From the NCBI GenBank assembly GCA_030834905.1, contig JAUQWZ010000003.1, positions 182,194 through 246,193 on the forward strand: 64,000 nt of DNA, written 5' to 3'. Positions 8,602 to 17,801 of this stretch are shown in pieces; the stretch's first letter is position 1; each line of letters opens with the position of its first letter. The notes below the pieces were generated by a model. It made no database searches and was not told where the DNA came from. It saw only the letters and a list, made by a program, of their open reading frames with translations. The DNA comes from Aggregatilineales bacterium. GTDB lineage: Bacteria > Chloroflexota > Anaerolineae > Aggregatilineales > Phototrophicaceae. A program made the translations under genes and the position numbers.

Positions 8602-8703
8602 GTGAGTAAGAAAAGTAAAGAAAGGAAGAACAGTAAAAGAAGTGGAGCTACGGCTTGACGGAGTTCTTCACTTCTTCTACTTTCTTTACTTTGGTTACTT
8701 CCT
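8602..8703. repeat. purine-rich AAGTAAAG inverted repeat
   Basis: GAGTAAGAAAAGTAAAGAAAGGAAG and AGTAAAAGAAGTGG on the left are mirrored by CACTTCTTCTACTTTCTTTACTTTGGTTACTTCC on the right, around a short core (AGCTACGGCTTGACGG). This makes a long imperfect hairpin between two phage-like genes. The same sequence type recurs at 9174, 30740 and 33518. Confidence 0.7.
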
Positions 8704-9162
8704 CTACAGCTCTATGAGCCACACATGGCGCAGAGCGCAGCCGTGAAAACTGGCGTCGCCGTGAGCGAACGTGCCCGGCTCGACGGTCACTTTGGGCGGT
8801 TCGAGCAGCGCCCCACCCAGCGTGACGTCGGCGGCGAGCGCGGCAAAGTAGGCGTCGATCAGATCGATCAGGCGCGGAAAGTGCGAGCGCAGCCCGACTC
8901 CGTCGGCTGTCGGAGCGACCAACAGCAGGTGGGTGACGGTGTAGCGGATGGTTCGGGCGCTGCCGCTGAAGGCGAGCGCCTGGAATGCCTCGCCGCGCTC
9001 GCGGAACAGGCGGCGCTCACTGACCTCGCCCGGCAGCGCCAGCAGCGCCGGAAGCTGTGCCCGGATGAGACTGTTGGGGATGGTTGAAACGCCGTAGTTG
9101 TGCAGAACACCGGGCACGCTCAGCCCGGCAAGCGCGGTCAGCGCCGCCCGAAAAGTTGGCAT
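8704..9162 (-). CDS. phage tail-terminator/neck-like protein (tentative)
   Basis: 152 residues. The ATG at 9162 is chosen because GGAGG lies 5 bases upstream. An upstream in-frame start would add 13 residues that are translated repeat sequence (TSLFFTSLYGGH). It is a compact alpha/beta protein with a central TVTHLLLVAP strand and HFPRLIDLIDAYFAAL helix, a size and plan similar to tail-completion proteins. Its place between a connector-like gene and a tail-like gene supports that reading, but no diagnostic motif is visible. Confidence 0.5.
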   Translation of the reverse strand: MPTFRAALTALAGLSVPGVLHNYGVSTIPNSLIRAQLPALLALPGEVSERRLFRERGEAFQALAFSGSARTIRYTVTHLLLVAPTADGVGLRSHFPRLIDLIDAYFAALAADVTLGGALLEPPKVTVEPGTFAHGDASFHGCALRHVWLIEL

Positions 9163-9173
9163 ATGTCCTCCGT

Positions 9174-9270
9174 AGAGAGAAGTGAAAAAGAGAGAAGTCA
9201 AAAGGTGAAAAGTTGAAAGTGGAAAGTCAAAAGTGGAAAGTAACGGCAGTTCCTCACTTTTGACTTTGAG
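9174..9270. repeat. GTGAAAAGTTGAAAGT-type repeat with inverted end
   Basis: GAGAAGTGAAAAAGAGAGAAGTCAAAAGGTGAAAAG and several GTGGAAAGT units are followed by the complementary CTCACTTTTGACTTTGAG. The purine-rich array fills the gap between two phage-like genes and has no coding potential. Confidence 0.65.
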
Positions 9271-9276
9271 CCTGGT

Positions 9277-10050
9277 TTAGCTCTGCACCCGGTCGCGACG
9301 GAACGGGCGCAGCACCTGATGGAACTCGGCGGGGACAGGGCTGCTCTGTTTATAGAGCCATGCCGCCCAGCGCACCGTCAGGTCGGACACATCCCGCGCG
9401 GGCTGAAAGATGTTGATCGGGCTGAACTGCCCGTGAGCCGCGATGTGCGTGCCAGCGACGGCGCGGTACACAGACAGGCTGTTGCTGCTGGTATCCACCC
9501 GCACGATCCGCATCCATTCCTGGTTGATGGCGATAACCTGCCCGACCTGAAAACGGGGGGCGTTGAGTCCGCCCTCTTCGCCGTCGGCATCGTCCACGCT
9601 GATGACGGTGGCGGTTGATTCAAGCGGATCGTCGGCGACGCCGTCGTGGGATGACAGCCAGGCATGTTGCCAATCATCGTGCCAGCCCCAGACGCCGGTG
9701 ACCGTGACCTGCCCTTCATCGGGGGTGAAGCAGCGCCCGTTCCTGAGCCGCAGCACGCTGGCGATTCCGCCTGAAGGCAGCCGATCCACTTCATCCAGCG
9801 GAACAGCGCCGCTGCCGTCCTCGACGGCGGTCAGGTCGAGCAGATCGTCGTTGAGCAGCAGCTCGTTGCGGCAGGCAGACGGGACGTGCGCCAGCGCCGC
9901 CTGCCAGGGCAGAAAGTGCCGCCGGGCTTCCCGTTCGATCTGGGCGGAGGCGGCGCGCAGAGCTTCCATCAGCCGCGCGTCCTCGGCAGTATCGGCTGTC
10001 GCCAGCCCCAAATGGCGGCGCAGGGCGTGCAGTGTTGCAATGGTGTACAT
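9277..10050 (-). CDS. phage head-tail connector-like protein
   Basis: 257 residues from the ATG at 10050, preceded by AGAGGACAAAC. The N-terminal 60 residues (MYTIATLHALRRHLGL, then DAEDARLMEALRAASAQIEREARRHF) form an alpha-helical segment of the kind found in HK97 gp6-like connector proteins, where the next feature is a beta insert ending a strand-rich region (ELLLNDDLLDLTAV). The C-terminal DLTVRWAAWLYKQSSPVPAEF resembles the closing helix. The central 120-residue beta part is longer than in typical gp6 proteins. It starts the minus-strand run that ends with the tail/baseplate-like gene. Confidence 0.6.
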   Translation of the reverse strand: MYTIATLHALRRHLGLATADTAEDARLMEALRAASAQIEREARRHFLPWQAALAHVPSACRNELLLNDDLLDLTAVEDGSGAVPLDEVDRLPSGGIASVLRLRNGRCFTPDEGQVTVTGVWGWHDDWQHAWLSSHDGVADDPLESTATVISVDDADGEEGGLNAPRFQVGQVIAINQEWMRIVRVDTSSNSLSVYRAVAGTHIAAHGQFSPINIFQPARDVSDLTVRWAAWLYKQSSPVPAEFHQVLRPFRRDRVQS

Positions 10051-10179
10051 GTTTGTCCTCTCTATTCGGTACAATCTCCAAAAAAGACCGTGCATAAACA
10101 CAAATAAGCGCAGCGTTATCTGACACTGAATTCAGCGTGGGTTCGATGTGTGTGCGGGGTCCATCAGAGGGGGTGGGAT

Positions 10180-10506
10180 ATGGACATCTACACGCGCCTT
10201 GAGATTCCAGATGACAGCGAGCTTTACGTCGTCCATATCGAGGTGGCGGACTGGGGCGATGGTCTGCTCATCACCGGTTACTACCGGACTTCACTGGGCG
10301 AACAGCGCCACTTTCGCCTGAGCTTCATTCACTGCCGCGAGATCGTCTGGCGCGCCTTTCCGCCCGCCGCCCAGCCGAACGCGACGGCGCTCCTGCTGCT
10401 GGATGTGAATCTGGGTGCAGAAAAATGTCGCAAGCCGACCCAGCTTCTGACCGAACACTTCAAGGTGACAGCGCGCTACGACCGGATGGAGATCGAGGAT
10501 GTTTGA
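10180..10506 (+). CDS. hypothetical protein
   Basis: 108 residues from the ATG at 10180, which follows AGAGGGGGTGGGAT. It has a beta-rich N-terminal half (LYVVHIEVADWGDGLLITGYY) and no signal peptide or membrane segment. Family unknown. Its end overlaps the start of the PAP2 gene by 8 bases, so translational coupling is likely. Confidence 0.7.
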   Translation: MDIYTRLEIPDDSELYVVHIEVADWGDGLLITGYYRTSLGEQRHFRLSFIHCREIVWRAFPPAAQPNATALLLLDVNLGAEKCRKPTQLLTEHFKVTARYDRMEIEDV

Positions 10507-11431
10507 GAGCCTGGAGCGCGGCTTGGGGCTGGATATCGTCGTCGGCTTGCAGAGCGCCGGGCATCCGCTGCTGGATGGACTGGCGCTGCTGCTCTATCTG
10601 GTCGGCGGATTCGTCTTTTATCTGGTGCTGATCGCTTTTTGCTACTGGTCACTGGATAAGGGACTCGGCAAGCGGCTGCTGATCGTGCTGTTTGTGACCG
10701 GCGTGCTGGTGGCGGGCTTAAAGCTGGGATTCCAGCGCCCGCGCCCTTATATCGCCTTTCCTGATCGGGTGTCTCATGTCATCGAAGAAGGCACCTATGG
10801 CATCCCCAGCGGGCATACGGCTTTCGCGCTGGCGTGGTGGGGATACCTGGCATGGCACAGGCGCAGCCGGGCTGGCTGGGCGGCGGTGATCGTCTACACG
10901 GCGGTGATGGGCTGGGGACGGATGTACATCGGCGCGCACTACCCGCAGGACATCGTCGCTGGCGTTCTGGTCGCGCTGATCGGACTCGCCATCTGCACCC
11001 ATTTCCCGCGCGGCGTGATCGGTCTATGGAACCGGCTCTCGTTCGGAACACGGGCTGCCGTGATCGTGCTGATGAGCATCATCATCACGGTGTATTTTGG
11101 TGAAGATCATTTCGCGCTGGTGGTCGCCGGAAGCGTGCCCGGCGCGGCGCTGGGCGCAGCCATTGAGGCGCAAACGGTGCGTTTCAGCACCGCCGGTCGC
11201 TGGGGGCAGCGGCTGCTGCGCTTTGTCGTCGGTCTGGCGCTGCTGGCAGGCTTCGGCGTCCTGCTGTGGCTGATACCCATTCCAGCCGGTTGGGAAGTGG
11301 CGCGCGAGGTGCTGGTTTACGCCGCCATCGGCATGGGGATGATGCTGGGCGTACCCTGGCTTGGGCTGCGGCTGGGATTCTTCAGTCAGGCGGCGTCTGC
11401 CGAGTCAATAGGGAGGCTGCCGGTTCAGTAG
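10499..11431 (+). CDS. PAP2-family membrane phosphatase
   Basis: A 310-residue multi-pass membrane protein of the type-2 phosphatidic acid phosphatase family, which dephosphorylates lipid phosphates or polyprenyl pyrophosphates at the outer membrane face. The three family motifs are present in order: KLGFQRPRPY, then GIPSGHTAF, then GRMYIGAHYPQDIVAG with the catalytic His and supporting Asp. About eight hydrophobic helices are visible. After the catalytic core there is an additional membrane region (residues about 180-300), longer than minimal PAP2 enzymes. Undecaprenyl pyrophosphate recycling is possible but unproven. Translation is coupled to the small gene upstream. Confidence 0.9.
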   Translation: MFESLERGLGLDIVVGLQSAGHPLLDGLALLLYLVGGFVFYLVLIAFCYWSLDKGLGKRLLIVLFVTGVLVAGLKLGFQRPRPYIAFPDRVSHVIEEGTYGIPSGHTAFALAWWGYLAWHRRSRAGWAAVIVYTAVMGWGRMYIGAHYPQDIVAGVLVALIGLAICTHFPRGVIGLWNRLSFGTRAAVIVLMSIIITVYFGEDHFALVVAGSVPGAALGAAIEAQTVRFSTAGRWGQRLLRFVVGLALLAGFGVLLWLIPIPAGWEVAREVLVYAAIGMGMMLGVPWLGLRLGFFSQAASAESIGRLPVQ

Positions 11432-11445
11432 CACGTGATGCCAAT

Positions 11446-11471
11446 TTGGGCGAACCGATGGGTTCGCCCCG
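11446..11471. repeat. palindrome related to the GTAGGGGCGA family
   Basis: TTGGGCGAACC paired with GGTTCGCCCCG, between the convergent PAP2 and GT39 genes. Its arms have the same GGGCGA...TCGCCC skeleton but lack the outer GTAG/CTAC. It could act as a two-way stem-loop terminator. Confidence 0.6.
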
Positions 11472-11494
11472 TCAACCTGTGCAGCCGCGCGCGT

Positions 11495-13690
11495 TCACCC
11501 GGCTTCTGGCTCGGCTGAGGCTGGCACATAGACCGAAACCGAAGCACCGAGAGTCCTGCCTTCCACATCGCTGTACGACGTAAATTCCGGGTCAAGCGGC
11601 TCCATTTCGCGCAGAAAAGCGTCCATCACTTCCATATCCTGGAGGGGGAAGAAGAAGGTGTAGTCGGTATCCGGCGCGAATTCAAAATGGCGCGCCGCCA
11701 GATCATCGCTGCTGATCGTCTGGTACTCGGCTTTGGTGGGGATATAGTAGATGACCCAGGGGATGAATTCGGCGCGCGATGGATCGGCGTAGACGTAGAC
11801 GAAATTCTCTGTTTCCTCAAGCTCCAGCGCTTTCCAAGCGATGATATTCTCAAAATCCGGCAGATATTCCTGCGGCATCTGGACGAAATAGTTTTGCAGG
11901 TTGGTGACGACCAGCGCCGCCAGCACCACCCCCAGCAGGGCGAACGCCGCCGGGCTGCGCAGCGGGCGCAGTCGTTCGCGCTGCGGCTGCGCCAGCCGGG
12001 CAAGCAGCGTCCGCAGCCTGCCGAGGACAAACTCGACCCAGGTGACGATCCCGATGGCTGTCAGCAGCGTGATCATCGGGATGACCGGCACAAAATGCTG
12101 CTGGCGCGGCGGGAAGGTATTGACCATGCTCAGGAGGAACAACCCGCCCATGAACCAGAACATAATCAGGAAATATTCCCGCTGGCGCAGGTTTCGCAGG
12201 GCGACGACAAAGCCAATGAAATAGAAGATGACGCCGATGTGACCCGCCAGCGGCGCAGAGATGTAATGCGAGTGCGTGACCGTCGTCTCGTGCAGTGACA
12301 GCATGGTATGAAACACGCCGCGCGCGAAAAGCTGGACGTAAAGATCGGGGCGGAAGAAAAATTCCTGATCGCCAAAGTGTATCGGCGGATAGTCTCGGAA
12401 CAGCTCGTCCGCGGGGTAGAAAGCCAGCGCGTAATGGGTGTTTGGGAACAGGCTTTCCAGCATCTTGTACTGCAAAAGCTCAGGGGAAATGAAGTTGGTA
12501 TGCACCAGATGCGGCGCTGTTGTCACCGCCGCCATCACGCCAAAGACCACAATGAGGAGCAGCAGCACCGGCAGGTCTTTGGCGGCTTGCTGCCGTTGTT
12601 CGTCGGGCAGCTTGCGCCGGAAGCGGATGAACCACTGCGCCACCAGCATACAGGCTAAGAAGCCAGCGGTGACGGCAAGACCGAGCCGCCCGGCGGTATA
12701 GGTGTAAAACCCGGCTCCGGCAGCGATACCGCCCAGCCCGAAGTAAAACATGCTCCTTCGCTGGAGGGCGACGTAAATCAGGTAGACCGCCAGCGCGACC
12801 GGCAGAACCGCCTGCGAATTGTTGTAACCCATACGGGCGAATGCCAGTGAATAGGGCAGCGTGATCAGCAGGACCGACGCCACTACCGCCATCCGGCGGT
12901 TAAACATATCGCGGGCGAGCAGATACAGCGGAACCACCGTCAGAACGGTGATCAGGACTGAGGAAAACCGCCAGCTCCATAGGGAATAGCCGAACAGCCT
13001 GAAGATGTATGCCTGATAAAATGAGCCTGGCAGCGGGTAGGAATAGACGCCAACGTCGAAAAACGAGCGCAGCTCGCGTCCGTCAGCGATGGCGACGGCG
13101 CGATCCCAGAAGTTACCTTCATCCGAAACCAGACTATTGGGGATTTCCTCTAGCTGGTAAGCGCCGATCACCAGCCCGGCAGCCAGCAGCACCACCAGCC
13201 ACAGGACATCCCAGCGGGTCAGCCTGAGGGACAGGGACGTGCCCGCTTCCCGATCATAAAAGAACGTCACCCGCGCCAGCAGCGCCAGCGCGCCAATCCA
13301 GATCGCGACCAAGCCGGGACTCGGATCGGGCTGGACGAGGTTGTACAGCACGTAGCCCAGCAGCAGCCCCGCGCCAAGAAGCGACGACCAGTGGCGGCGC
13401 AGGAATTTGATCAGGTTTGGCGGCTGAGTGACGGGTAAATCGGCTGGAAAATCGGACGAAGGCGCGCGCTCAACCGCGCGAAAGATGAGGATGCCCCCCA
13501 GACACAACAGGATAATGCCGCTGATGACGTTCTCAAGGTTGGAGACATTCGGATGCAGGATTTCGCCGAGCCAGGGGGCGAAGTTGTAGCGTAGAAAGAC
13601 AAACGTCGTCTGCGGCAGCAGATACTGGGCGGCACAAATGAAGAGGAAGCCGAGTGTGAAGCGCGCGCCATGTCCGTCTCGTACCCGCAT
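11495..13690 (-). CDS. GT39-type (ArnT/PMT-like) membrane glycosyltransferase
   Basis: 731 residues with about 12 hydrophobic helices. The first periplasmic loop carries IPNSLVSDEGNFWDRAVAIADG, matching the acidic D-E signature of the PMT_2 superfamily, which transfers a sugar from a polyprenyl-phosphate donor to an envelope acceptor. Helices such as WSWRFSSVLITVLTVVPLYLLARDMF and VLLITLPYSLAFARMGY(N)N are typical. The C-terminal 130 residues are soluble (ENFVYVYADPSRAEFIPWVIYYIP). AGGAGAG precedes the ATG. Donor and acceptor cannot be told from sequence. It is monocistronic, with divergent DUF3352 upstream. Confidence 0.85.
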   Translation of the reverse strand: MRVRDGHGARFTLGFLFICAAQYLLPQTTFVFLRYNFAPWLGEILHPNVSNLENVISGIILLCLGGILIFRAVERAPSSDFPADLPVTQPPNLIKFLRRHWSSLLGAGLLLGYVLYNLVQPDPSPGLVAIWIGALALLARVTFFYDREAGTSLSLRLTRWDVLWLVVLLAAGLVIGAYQLEEIPNSLVSDEGNFWDRAVAIADGRELRSFFDVGVYSYPLPGSFYQAYIFRLFGYSLWSWRFSSVLITVLTVVPLYLLARDMFNRRMAVVASVLLITLPYSLAFARMGYNNSQAVLPVALAVYLIYVALQRRSMFYFGLGGIAAGAGFYTYTAGRLGLAVTAGFLACMLVAQWFIRFRRKLPDEQRQQAAKDLPVLLLLIVVFGVMAAVTTAPHLVHTNFISPELLQYKMLESLFPNTHYALAFYPADELFRDYPPIHFGDQEFFFRPDLYVQLFARGVFHTMLSLHETTVTHSHYISAPLAGHIGVIFYFIGFVVALRNLRQREYFLIMFWFMGGLFLLSMVNTFPPRQQHFVPVIPMITLLTAIGIVTWVEFVLGRLRTLLARLAQPQRERLRPLRSPAAFALLGVVLAALVVTNLQNYFVQMPQEYLPDFENIIAWKALELEETENFVYVYADPSRAEFIPWVIYYIPTKAEYQTISSDDLAARHFEFAPDTDYTFFFPLQDMEVMDAFLREMEPLDPEFTSYSDVEGRTLGASVSVYVPASAEPEAG

Positions 13691-13828
13691 TAATCTCTCT
13701 CCTGAACGTGGATATTCGCATTCTGGAAGTCACCGGCAATCATGTCTCTTTAGCAGCTTAACCGGTGTGCTGGCAACCGGGGCTTGACCTTTTTGCCCGC
13801 TGATCGCAACCCGGGTTGACTCCATCCG

Positions 13829-13834
13829 TATAAT
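13829..13834 (+). promoter_or_regulatory. TATAAT -10 box before the DUF3352 gene
   Basis: A perfect TATAAT 33 bases before the ATG. TTGACT at 13816 is too close to be its -35, so the -35 contact is unclear. Confidence 0.5.
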
Positions 13835-13866
13835 AAATTGTCTGGACAACCACCAAAGGATACAAC

Positions 13867-15624
13867 ATGAAACGTATTGTAATGCTATTGCTTTGTACCA
13901 GTTTGCTGGTTGGGCTGGTTGTGCCTGCTGCTGCCCTGCCTGTATCAGATTTGACAGCGCTGGCACAATATTATCCGGCAAAGACGGTTTTCTTTGCCAG
14001 TATCCGCACCGACGACGCTTTTATTGATTCGATGGATGCGCTGCTGGCGCGCATCATGGAGGCAGTACCGGAAGCGGACTTAGGCGGTCAGACATTTCGG
14101 GGCGCTCTGAACGACATTTTTGACGACAATCCAAATCTGGATGGCACATTTGACGAACTCGTCCGTTCGTGGCTGGGCGATACGGCGGCGTTTGGCGCCC
14201 CCTCTACCACCGAATTGTTCGACAGCGAGCGCAGTAACGATGACGAGACACCGGTGCTGATCGCCCTCGAAGTGACCGACCGGGCGGCGGCGGCTGCCTT
14301 CTTCGACGATATCATCCCGCCAGACGTTGACCGTGAAGCAGAACTGATTGTCGAGGAGACGGAGACATATACGCTGTTGACCTCGCCAGACACCGACAAC
14401 CCGGCGGCTATCTACATTGGCGAGGACGTGATGCTGATCACCAACCAGCGGGCGCTGCTGCCTTCGTCGGGAATGACCAACTCGCTCTCCACCAGCGATG
14501 ATTTCACCAACGGTCTGAGCCGCCTGCCGGAAAGCGACTACAACGCTCTGGCATACATCAACCTGCCGGAGATTATGACCCACCTGCCAGTGGCGCAGCT
14601 TGAGCCGGAAGAAGCGGCGGTGCTCGCGTCGCTGTCGCCGCTGTACCAGGCAGTTGGCGGTCAGGTCATCGGCGCGACCCTGCTTGACGACCGTTCGCTG
14701 GCGCTCGACTACGTGCAGCCGATCACCGATCTTGACGCCTATGAAGCCTTCGGCGCAGCCGTGACCACCGATTACACCCCGGTCAGCTTTGACTTCGCGC
14801 GCTATATCCCGGCAGGGACGCCGCTGGTGCTTCAGGGGGCAGACCTGCAAACGGTCTACGACAACTTTATTGCCAGCCTGACGGCAGCCGCCTCGCTACA
14901 GGAAAATTTCACGGCAGAAGGCGCTGAATCGCCCATTGACCAGATCGAAGGCGGGATGAGGCAGATTCAGTTTGCCATCGCCGGACTGACCGGGCTGAAC
15001 CTGGAGGAAGAAATCCTGTCCTGGATGACCGGCAACTATGCGCTGGCGTTCCGGCTCAGCCCGGCGCTGAGCGATCTCTCCTCATCCTCGGATTTCCCCA
15101 CGTCATTTCCGATGGATTTCAGCCTGTTGATCGAAGCGACCGATCCCGAAGGGGCGCAGGCGCTGGTCGATGGACTGGCGCAGTCGCTGACCTATTTCGA
15201 TGACGAGTTCGAGGTCAGCACCGACGAAATCGGCAGCAGCACCGTCCAGGTGATTACCGTTCCAACTTCATCGGATGTGCCGTTCCCGATTGAGATCGTG
15301 TTTGGCGCGTCTGAGGATGTCTTTGTTTTCGGCACGCCGCGCATGGCGGAAGCGGCGCTAAATCCCGGCGAAGGGCTGGCGGGGGAGGCGAGCTACGTTG
15401 AGATGCAGTCCTACACGCTCGAAAACCCGGTCAATATCTACTATCTGGCAGGCGAAGGGCTGACGCCGCTGGTGAACCTGCTGGTGTTGAGCAATGCCGT
15501 CAACGCCTGGGATGAGGACGCCATCGGTAATGTGTTCCGTCTGGTCAGCAGCAGCTCGATAAGCTGGAATATTCAGGCGGACGGCACTTCGATCTATCGC
15601 ATGGTGCTGACGCTGCCGGAGTAA
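13867..15624 (+). CDS. secreted DUF3352 protein
   Basis: 585 residues. A signal peptide (MKRIVMLLLCTSLLVGLVVPAAAL) is followed by YYPAKTVFFASIRTDDAFIDSMDALLARI, the opening of DUF3352, a family common in Chloroflexota and cyanobacteria with no settled function. Later blocks (YNALAYINLPEIM and IEIVFGASEDVFVFGTPRMAEAAL) repeat an alpha/beta unit typical of the family. The AAAGGA ribosome site suits the ATG. The protein is rich in Asp and Glu. It is followed by a 13-bp stem-loop. Confidence 0.85.
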   Translation: MKRIVMLLLCTSLLVGLVVPAAALPVSDLTALAQYYPAKTVFFASIRTDDAFIDSMDALLARIMEAVPEADLGGQTFRGALNDIFDDNPNLDGTFDELVRSWLGDTAAFGAPSTTELFDSERSNDDETPVLIALEVTDRAAAAAFFDDIIPPDVDREAELIVEETETYTLLTSPDTDNPAAIYIGEDVMLITNQRALLPSSGMTNSLSTSDDFTNGLSRLPESDYNALAYINLPEIMTHLPVAQLEPEEAAVLASLSPLYQAVGGQVIGATLLDDRSLALDYVQPITDLDAYEAFGAAVTTDYTPVSFDFARYIPAGTPLVLQGADLQTVYDNFIASLTAAASLQENFTAEGAESPIDQIEGGMRQIQFAIAGLTGLNLEEEILSWMTGNYALAFRLSPALSDLSSSSDFPTSFPMDFSLLIEATDPEGAQALVDGLAQSLTYFDDEFEVSTDEIGSSTVQVITVPTSSDVPFPIEIVFGASEDVFVFGTPRMAEAALNPGEGLAGEASYVEMQSYTLENPVNIYYLAGEGLTPLVNLLVLSNAVNAWDEDAIGNVFRLVSSSSISWNIQADGTSIYRMVLTLPE

Positions 15625-15640
15625 GAGAAGCCGCGAGGAC

Positions 15641-15674
15641 GGATACAGGGCGCGGCGTGATGCGCCCTGTATCC
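15641..15674. terminator. 13-bp perfect stem-loop after the DUF3352 gene
   Basis: GGATACAGGGCGC pairs exactly with GCGCCCTGTATCC around an 8-base loop, 17 bases past the stop codon. There is no T-tract, so it may be a repeat-derived RNA-stabilising hairpin rather than an intrinsic terminator. Confidence 0.6.
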
Positions 15675-15735
15675 TCAATGCCGCCGATCAACCAGAATTC
15701 GCCGGATCTTCACAGCACAGCGAATTGTTCCGGTT

Positions 15736-15741
15736 TATAAT
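15736..15741 (+). promoter_or_regulatory. TATAAT -10 box before the CPBP gene
   Basis: A perfect TATAAT 40 bases before the GTG start at 15782. It overlaps an earlier in-frame TTG region, which argues for the later start. Confidence 0.5.
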
Positions 15742-15781
15742 CAGACTAATTTACACCGACTGCAATGCCTTGAGGGAAACC

Positions 15782-16624
15782 GTGCCAGAGCCGATTCGCC
15801 GCGCACGCCGCACTACCATCATCATTTTTCTGTTCGCCCACTTCACCCTGACCGCCGTCGTCAATCTGGTGTTCTTCGCCGGAAACGCCTTTCGACCGCT
15901 GGCTTCCGCCACCGGCGGGCTGTTTACCGGCTCGCTGCTCGCCAATCTGGTGTTCATCGCCGCGCTGGTGCTGGTCATCATCCTGGGCGTGGGCAGACTC
16001 CGCCTGTACGACATCGGCTTGGTGAGGCGCAATATCATGCCCGGCTTGGTCTATACGGTCGGATTGTGGCTCGTGGCGCAGATTGTCCACCTGCTGGCGG
16101 GGCTGGTGACCTACGGAACGGTGTCGCTCAACGCCGAATGGCTGACCTACGGCGTCGGATTCATGATCGGGCTGCTGCTGACGCAAATCTTCGGTAATGC
16201 TCTGTTTGAAGAAATCGCCTATCGCGGTTTTCTCGTCCCACAGCTTTACCTTCGGCTGGAACGGCTGCGAGATCGCCCCTGGAAGCGTTTGTTTGCCGCG
16301 CTGTTAATCTCACAGACCGCCTTCGCGCTGTCGCATATCCCCAACCGTATTTATCTGGGCATGAGTGCCGGCGACATCGCCATCGATCTGCTGATGCTGG
16401 TCGGCTGGGGCATCCTGTACGCGCTGCTCTACCTGCGCACCGACAACCTGTTTCTGGTGGTTGGCGTTCACGCGCTGGGGAATACGCCGACCACGATTTT
16501 TGCCACCGCCCCGATGCTGACCGGCGCGGGCGCGTCGATGCTGATCTATCTACTAGCGGTGACGGCGACCTTCCTCTACCCGATGCTGCGGGCGCAGCAG
16601 GTTCGGCTGGCGGACGCGGTTTGA
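15782..16624 (+). CDS. CPBP-family intramembrane metalloprotease
   Basis: 280-residue membrane protein of the CAAX protease/bacteriocin-processing (Abi, Rce1-like) family. Its motifs are FEEIAYRGFLVPQL (paired Glu and Arg), ALSHIPNR (motif 2 His) and VGVHALGN (late His), all within a set of seven or eight membrane helices. GAGGG lies 5 bases before the GTG at 15782, and the nearby -10 box supports this start over a TTG 57 bases upstream. Substrates are unknown; relatives mature or degrade membrane peptides. Confidence 0.87.
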   Translation: MPEPIRRARRTTIIIFLFAHFTLTAVVNLVFFAGNAFRPLASATGGLFTGSLLANLVFIAALVLVIILGVGRLRLYDIGLVRRNIMPGLVYTVGLWLVAQIVHLLAGLVTYGTVSLNAEWLTYGVGFMIGLLLTQIFGNALFEEIAYRGFLVPQLYLRLERLRDRPWKRLFAALLISQTAFALSHIPNRIYLGMSAGDIAIDLLMLVGWGILYALLYLRTDNLFLVVGVHALGNTPTTIFATAPMLTGAGASMLIYLLAVTATFLYPMLRAQQVRLADAV

Positions 16625-16709
16625 CGCCGCGCGATTTCGCAACGGTGTGATGCAGCACATCCCTGTACAATAAATAGGAATACAGCGTCGGTTGACACAG
16701 TGAGGAAAC

Positions 16710-17798
16710 ATGGCGAAACGGCGTCAAGAGGAAGAACAGGAATTATCCTGGTATGACGAACCGCTTTACGATACAGACGATGCCGCCGATCCCTTTGCCG
16801 ACGACGATGATGATCTGCCCGTAAAGGAACGCCGGGGTCCCGATACCTCGAACCTGCCGCGCGAAGTGAGCTTGATTGGCGGCTGTTTTAACGTGCTGCT
16901 GATCGCCATCGTCTCGATTCTCATTTTTAGCCTGCTCGGCGTTGGCATCGTCCTCGGCGGACGCGCGGTGGGCATTTTCCCCAAGACTGCCTCGGCGGAC
17001 AGCGCGCCGCAGCTTGTCCCCATCGCGACGCCGGTTTCTGCTGCCCTCGCGCCCGCTGCCCCGGACGCGGAAAGCTGCGAACCGCAGGCATGGTGGAACG
17101 CGCAGTCGGGCGCTTTTGAGTACTTTGCTGTGCTCTATGACCGCGCGACGATTGCGCCGCTGGCTGGCACGCTGGATGAACTGCGCGCGGAAATGACCGC
17201 CCGGCGCGATACGGCGGCGGCGGTTCCGTCGGCAGCCTGCCTGGCGGCGGCGCGTGATGCGTTGGCGCAGGGCATGGACGACGCCATTGGCGCGGTGGAA
17301 TCCGTCGCCGCTTCCGGCAGGCGCAGCGCCGCGAGCCAGGCGGAAAGCGCGTCGGCGTCACTGGCGAATGTCCTCGTCGCGCTGTGGGATCTGAGGATTT
17401 CGAACGACCTGAACACGCCGCCCAGCCTCGACATCCCGCGCGGCGGCAACTGTGACGCAGCGCAGCTTGCCGCATGGGCAGACCGCTTCCTGCCGCTGTG
17501 GCAGCAGGTGGACGCGATTCTGTCCCAGACCGACGTAGCTGCCGGAAACCCGGCGGACGCGCAGCAGGTGGTGACCGGACTGGAAGCGATTCGCGGCAAC
17601 CTGACCGCCATTCCCTCGCCGCAGTGTGTCAGCCGCGCCAACGACTTGTCGCTGATCGGACTCAACAGCTATATCAACGGCGCGAACCTCATGCAGCAGG
17701 GCATCCCGGACGCGGCGCGCGAAAGCGCCAGCATCTATGCCCGTTCCCGCGTGACGCTCAATGCCTGGCTGGCGTGGCTGGGCGTGGAGATGGTGTAA
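16710..17798 (+). CDS. hypothetical single-pass membrane protein
   Basis: 362 residues: an acidic cytosolic N-terminus (about 1-50, DDAADPFADDDDD), one membrane helix (about 62-90, VLLIAIVSILIFSLLGVGIVLGG) and a long Ala-rich outer domain with two similar halves, each with conserved Cys in CEPQAWWNAQ / CDAAQLAAWADRF and in CLAAARDAL / CVSRANDL. The pairs suggest two four-helix repeats, each closed by a disulfide. No known family is recognised. GAGGAAAC precedes the ATG. Confidence 0.75.
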   Translation: MAKRRQEEEQELSWYDEPLYDTDDAADPFADDDDDLPVKERRGPDTSNLPREVSLIGGCFNVLLIAIVSILIFSLLGVGIVLGGRAVGIFPKTASADSAPQLVPIATPVSAALAPAAPDAESCEPQAWWNAQSGAFEYFAVLYDRATIAPLAGTLDELRAEMTARRDTAAAVPSAACLAAARDALAQGMDDAIGAVESVAASGRRSAASQAESASASLANVLVALWDLRISNDLNTPPSLDIPRGGNCDAAQLAAWADRFLPLWQQVDAILSQTDVAAGNPADAQQVVTGLEAIRGNLTAIPSPQCVSRANDLSLIGLNSYINGANLMQQGIPDAARESASIYARSRVTLNAWLAWLGVEMV

Positions 17799-17801
17799 GC
17801 G

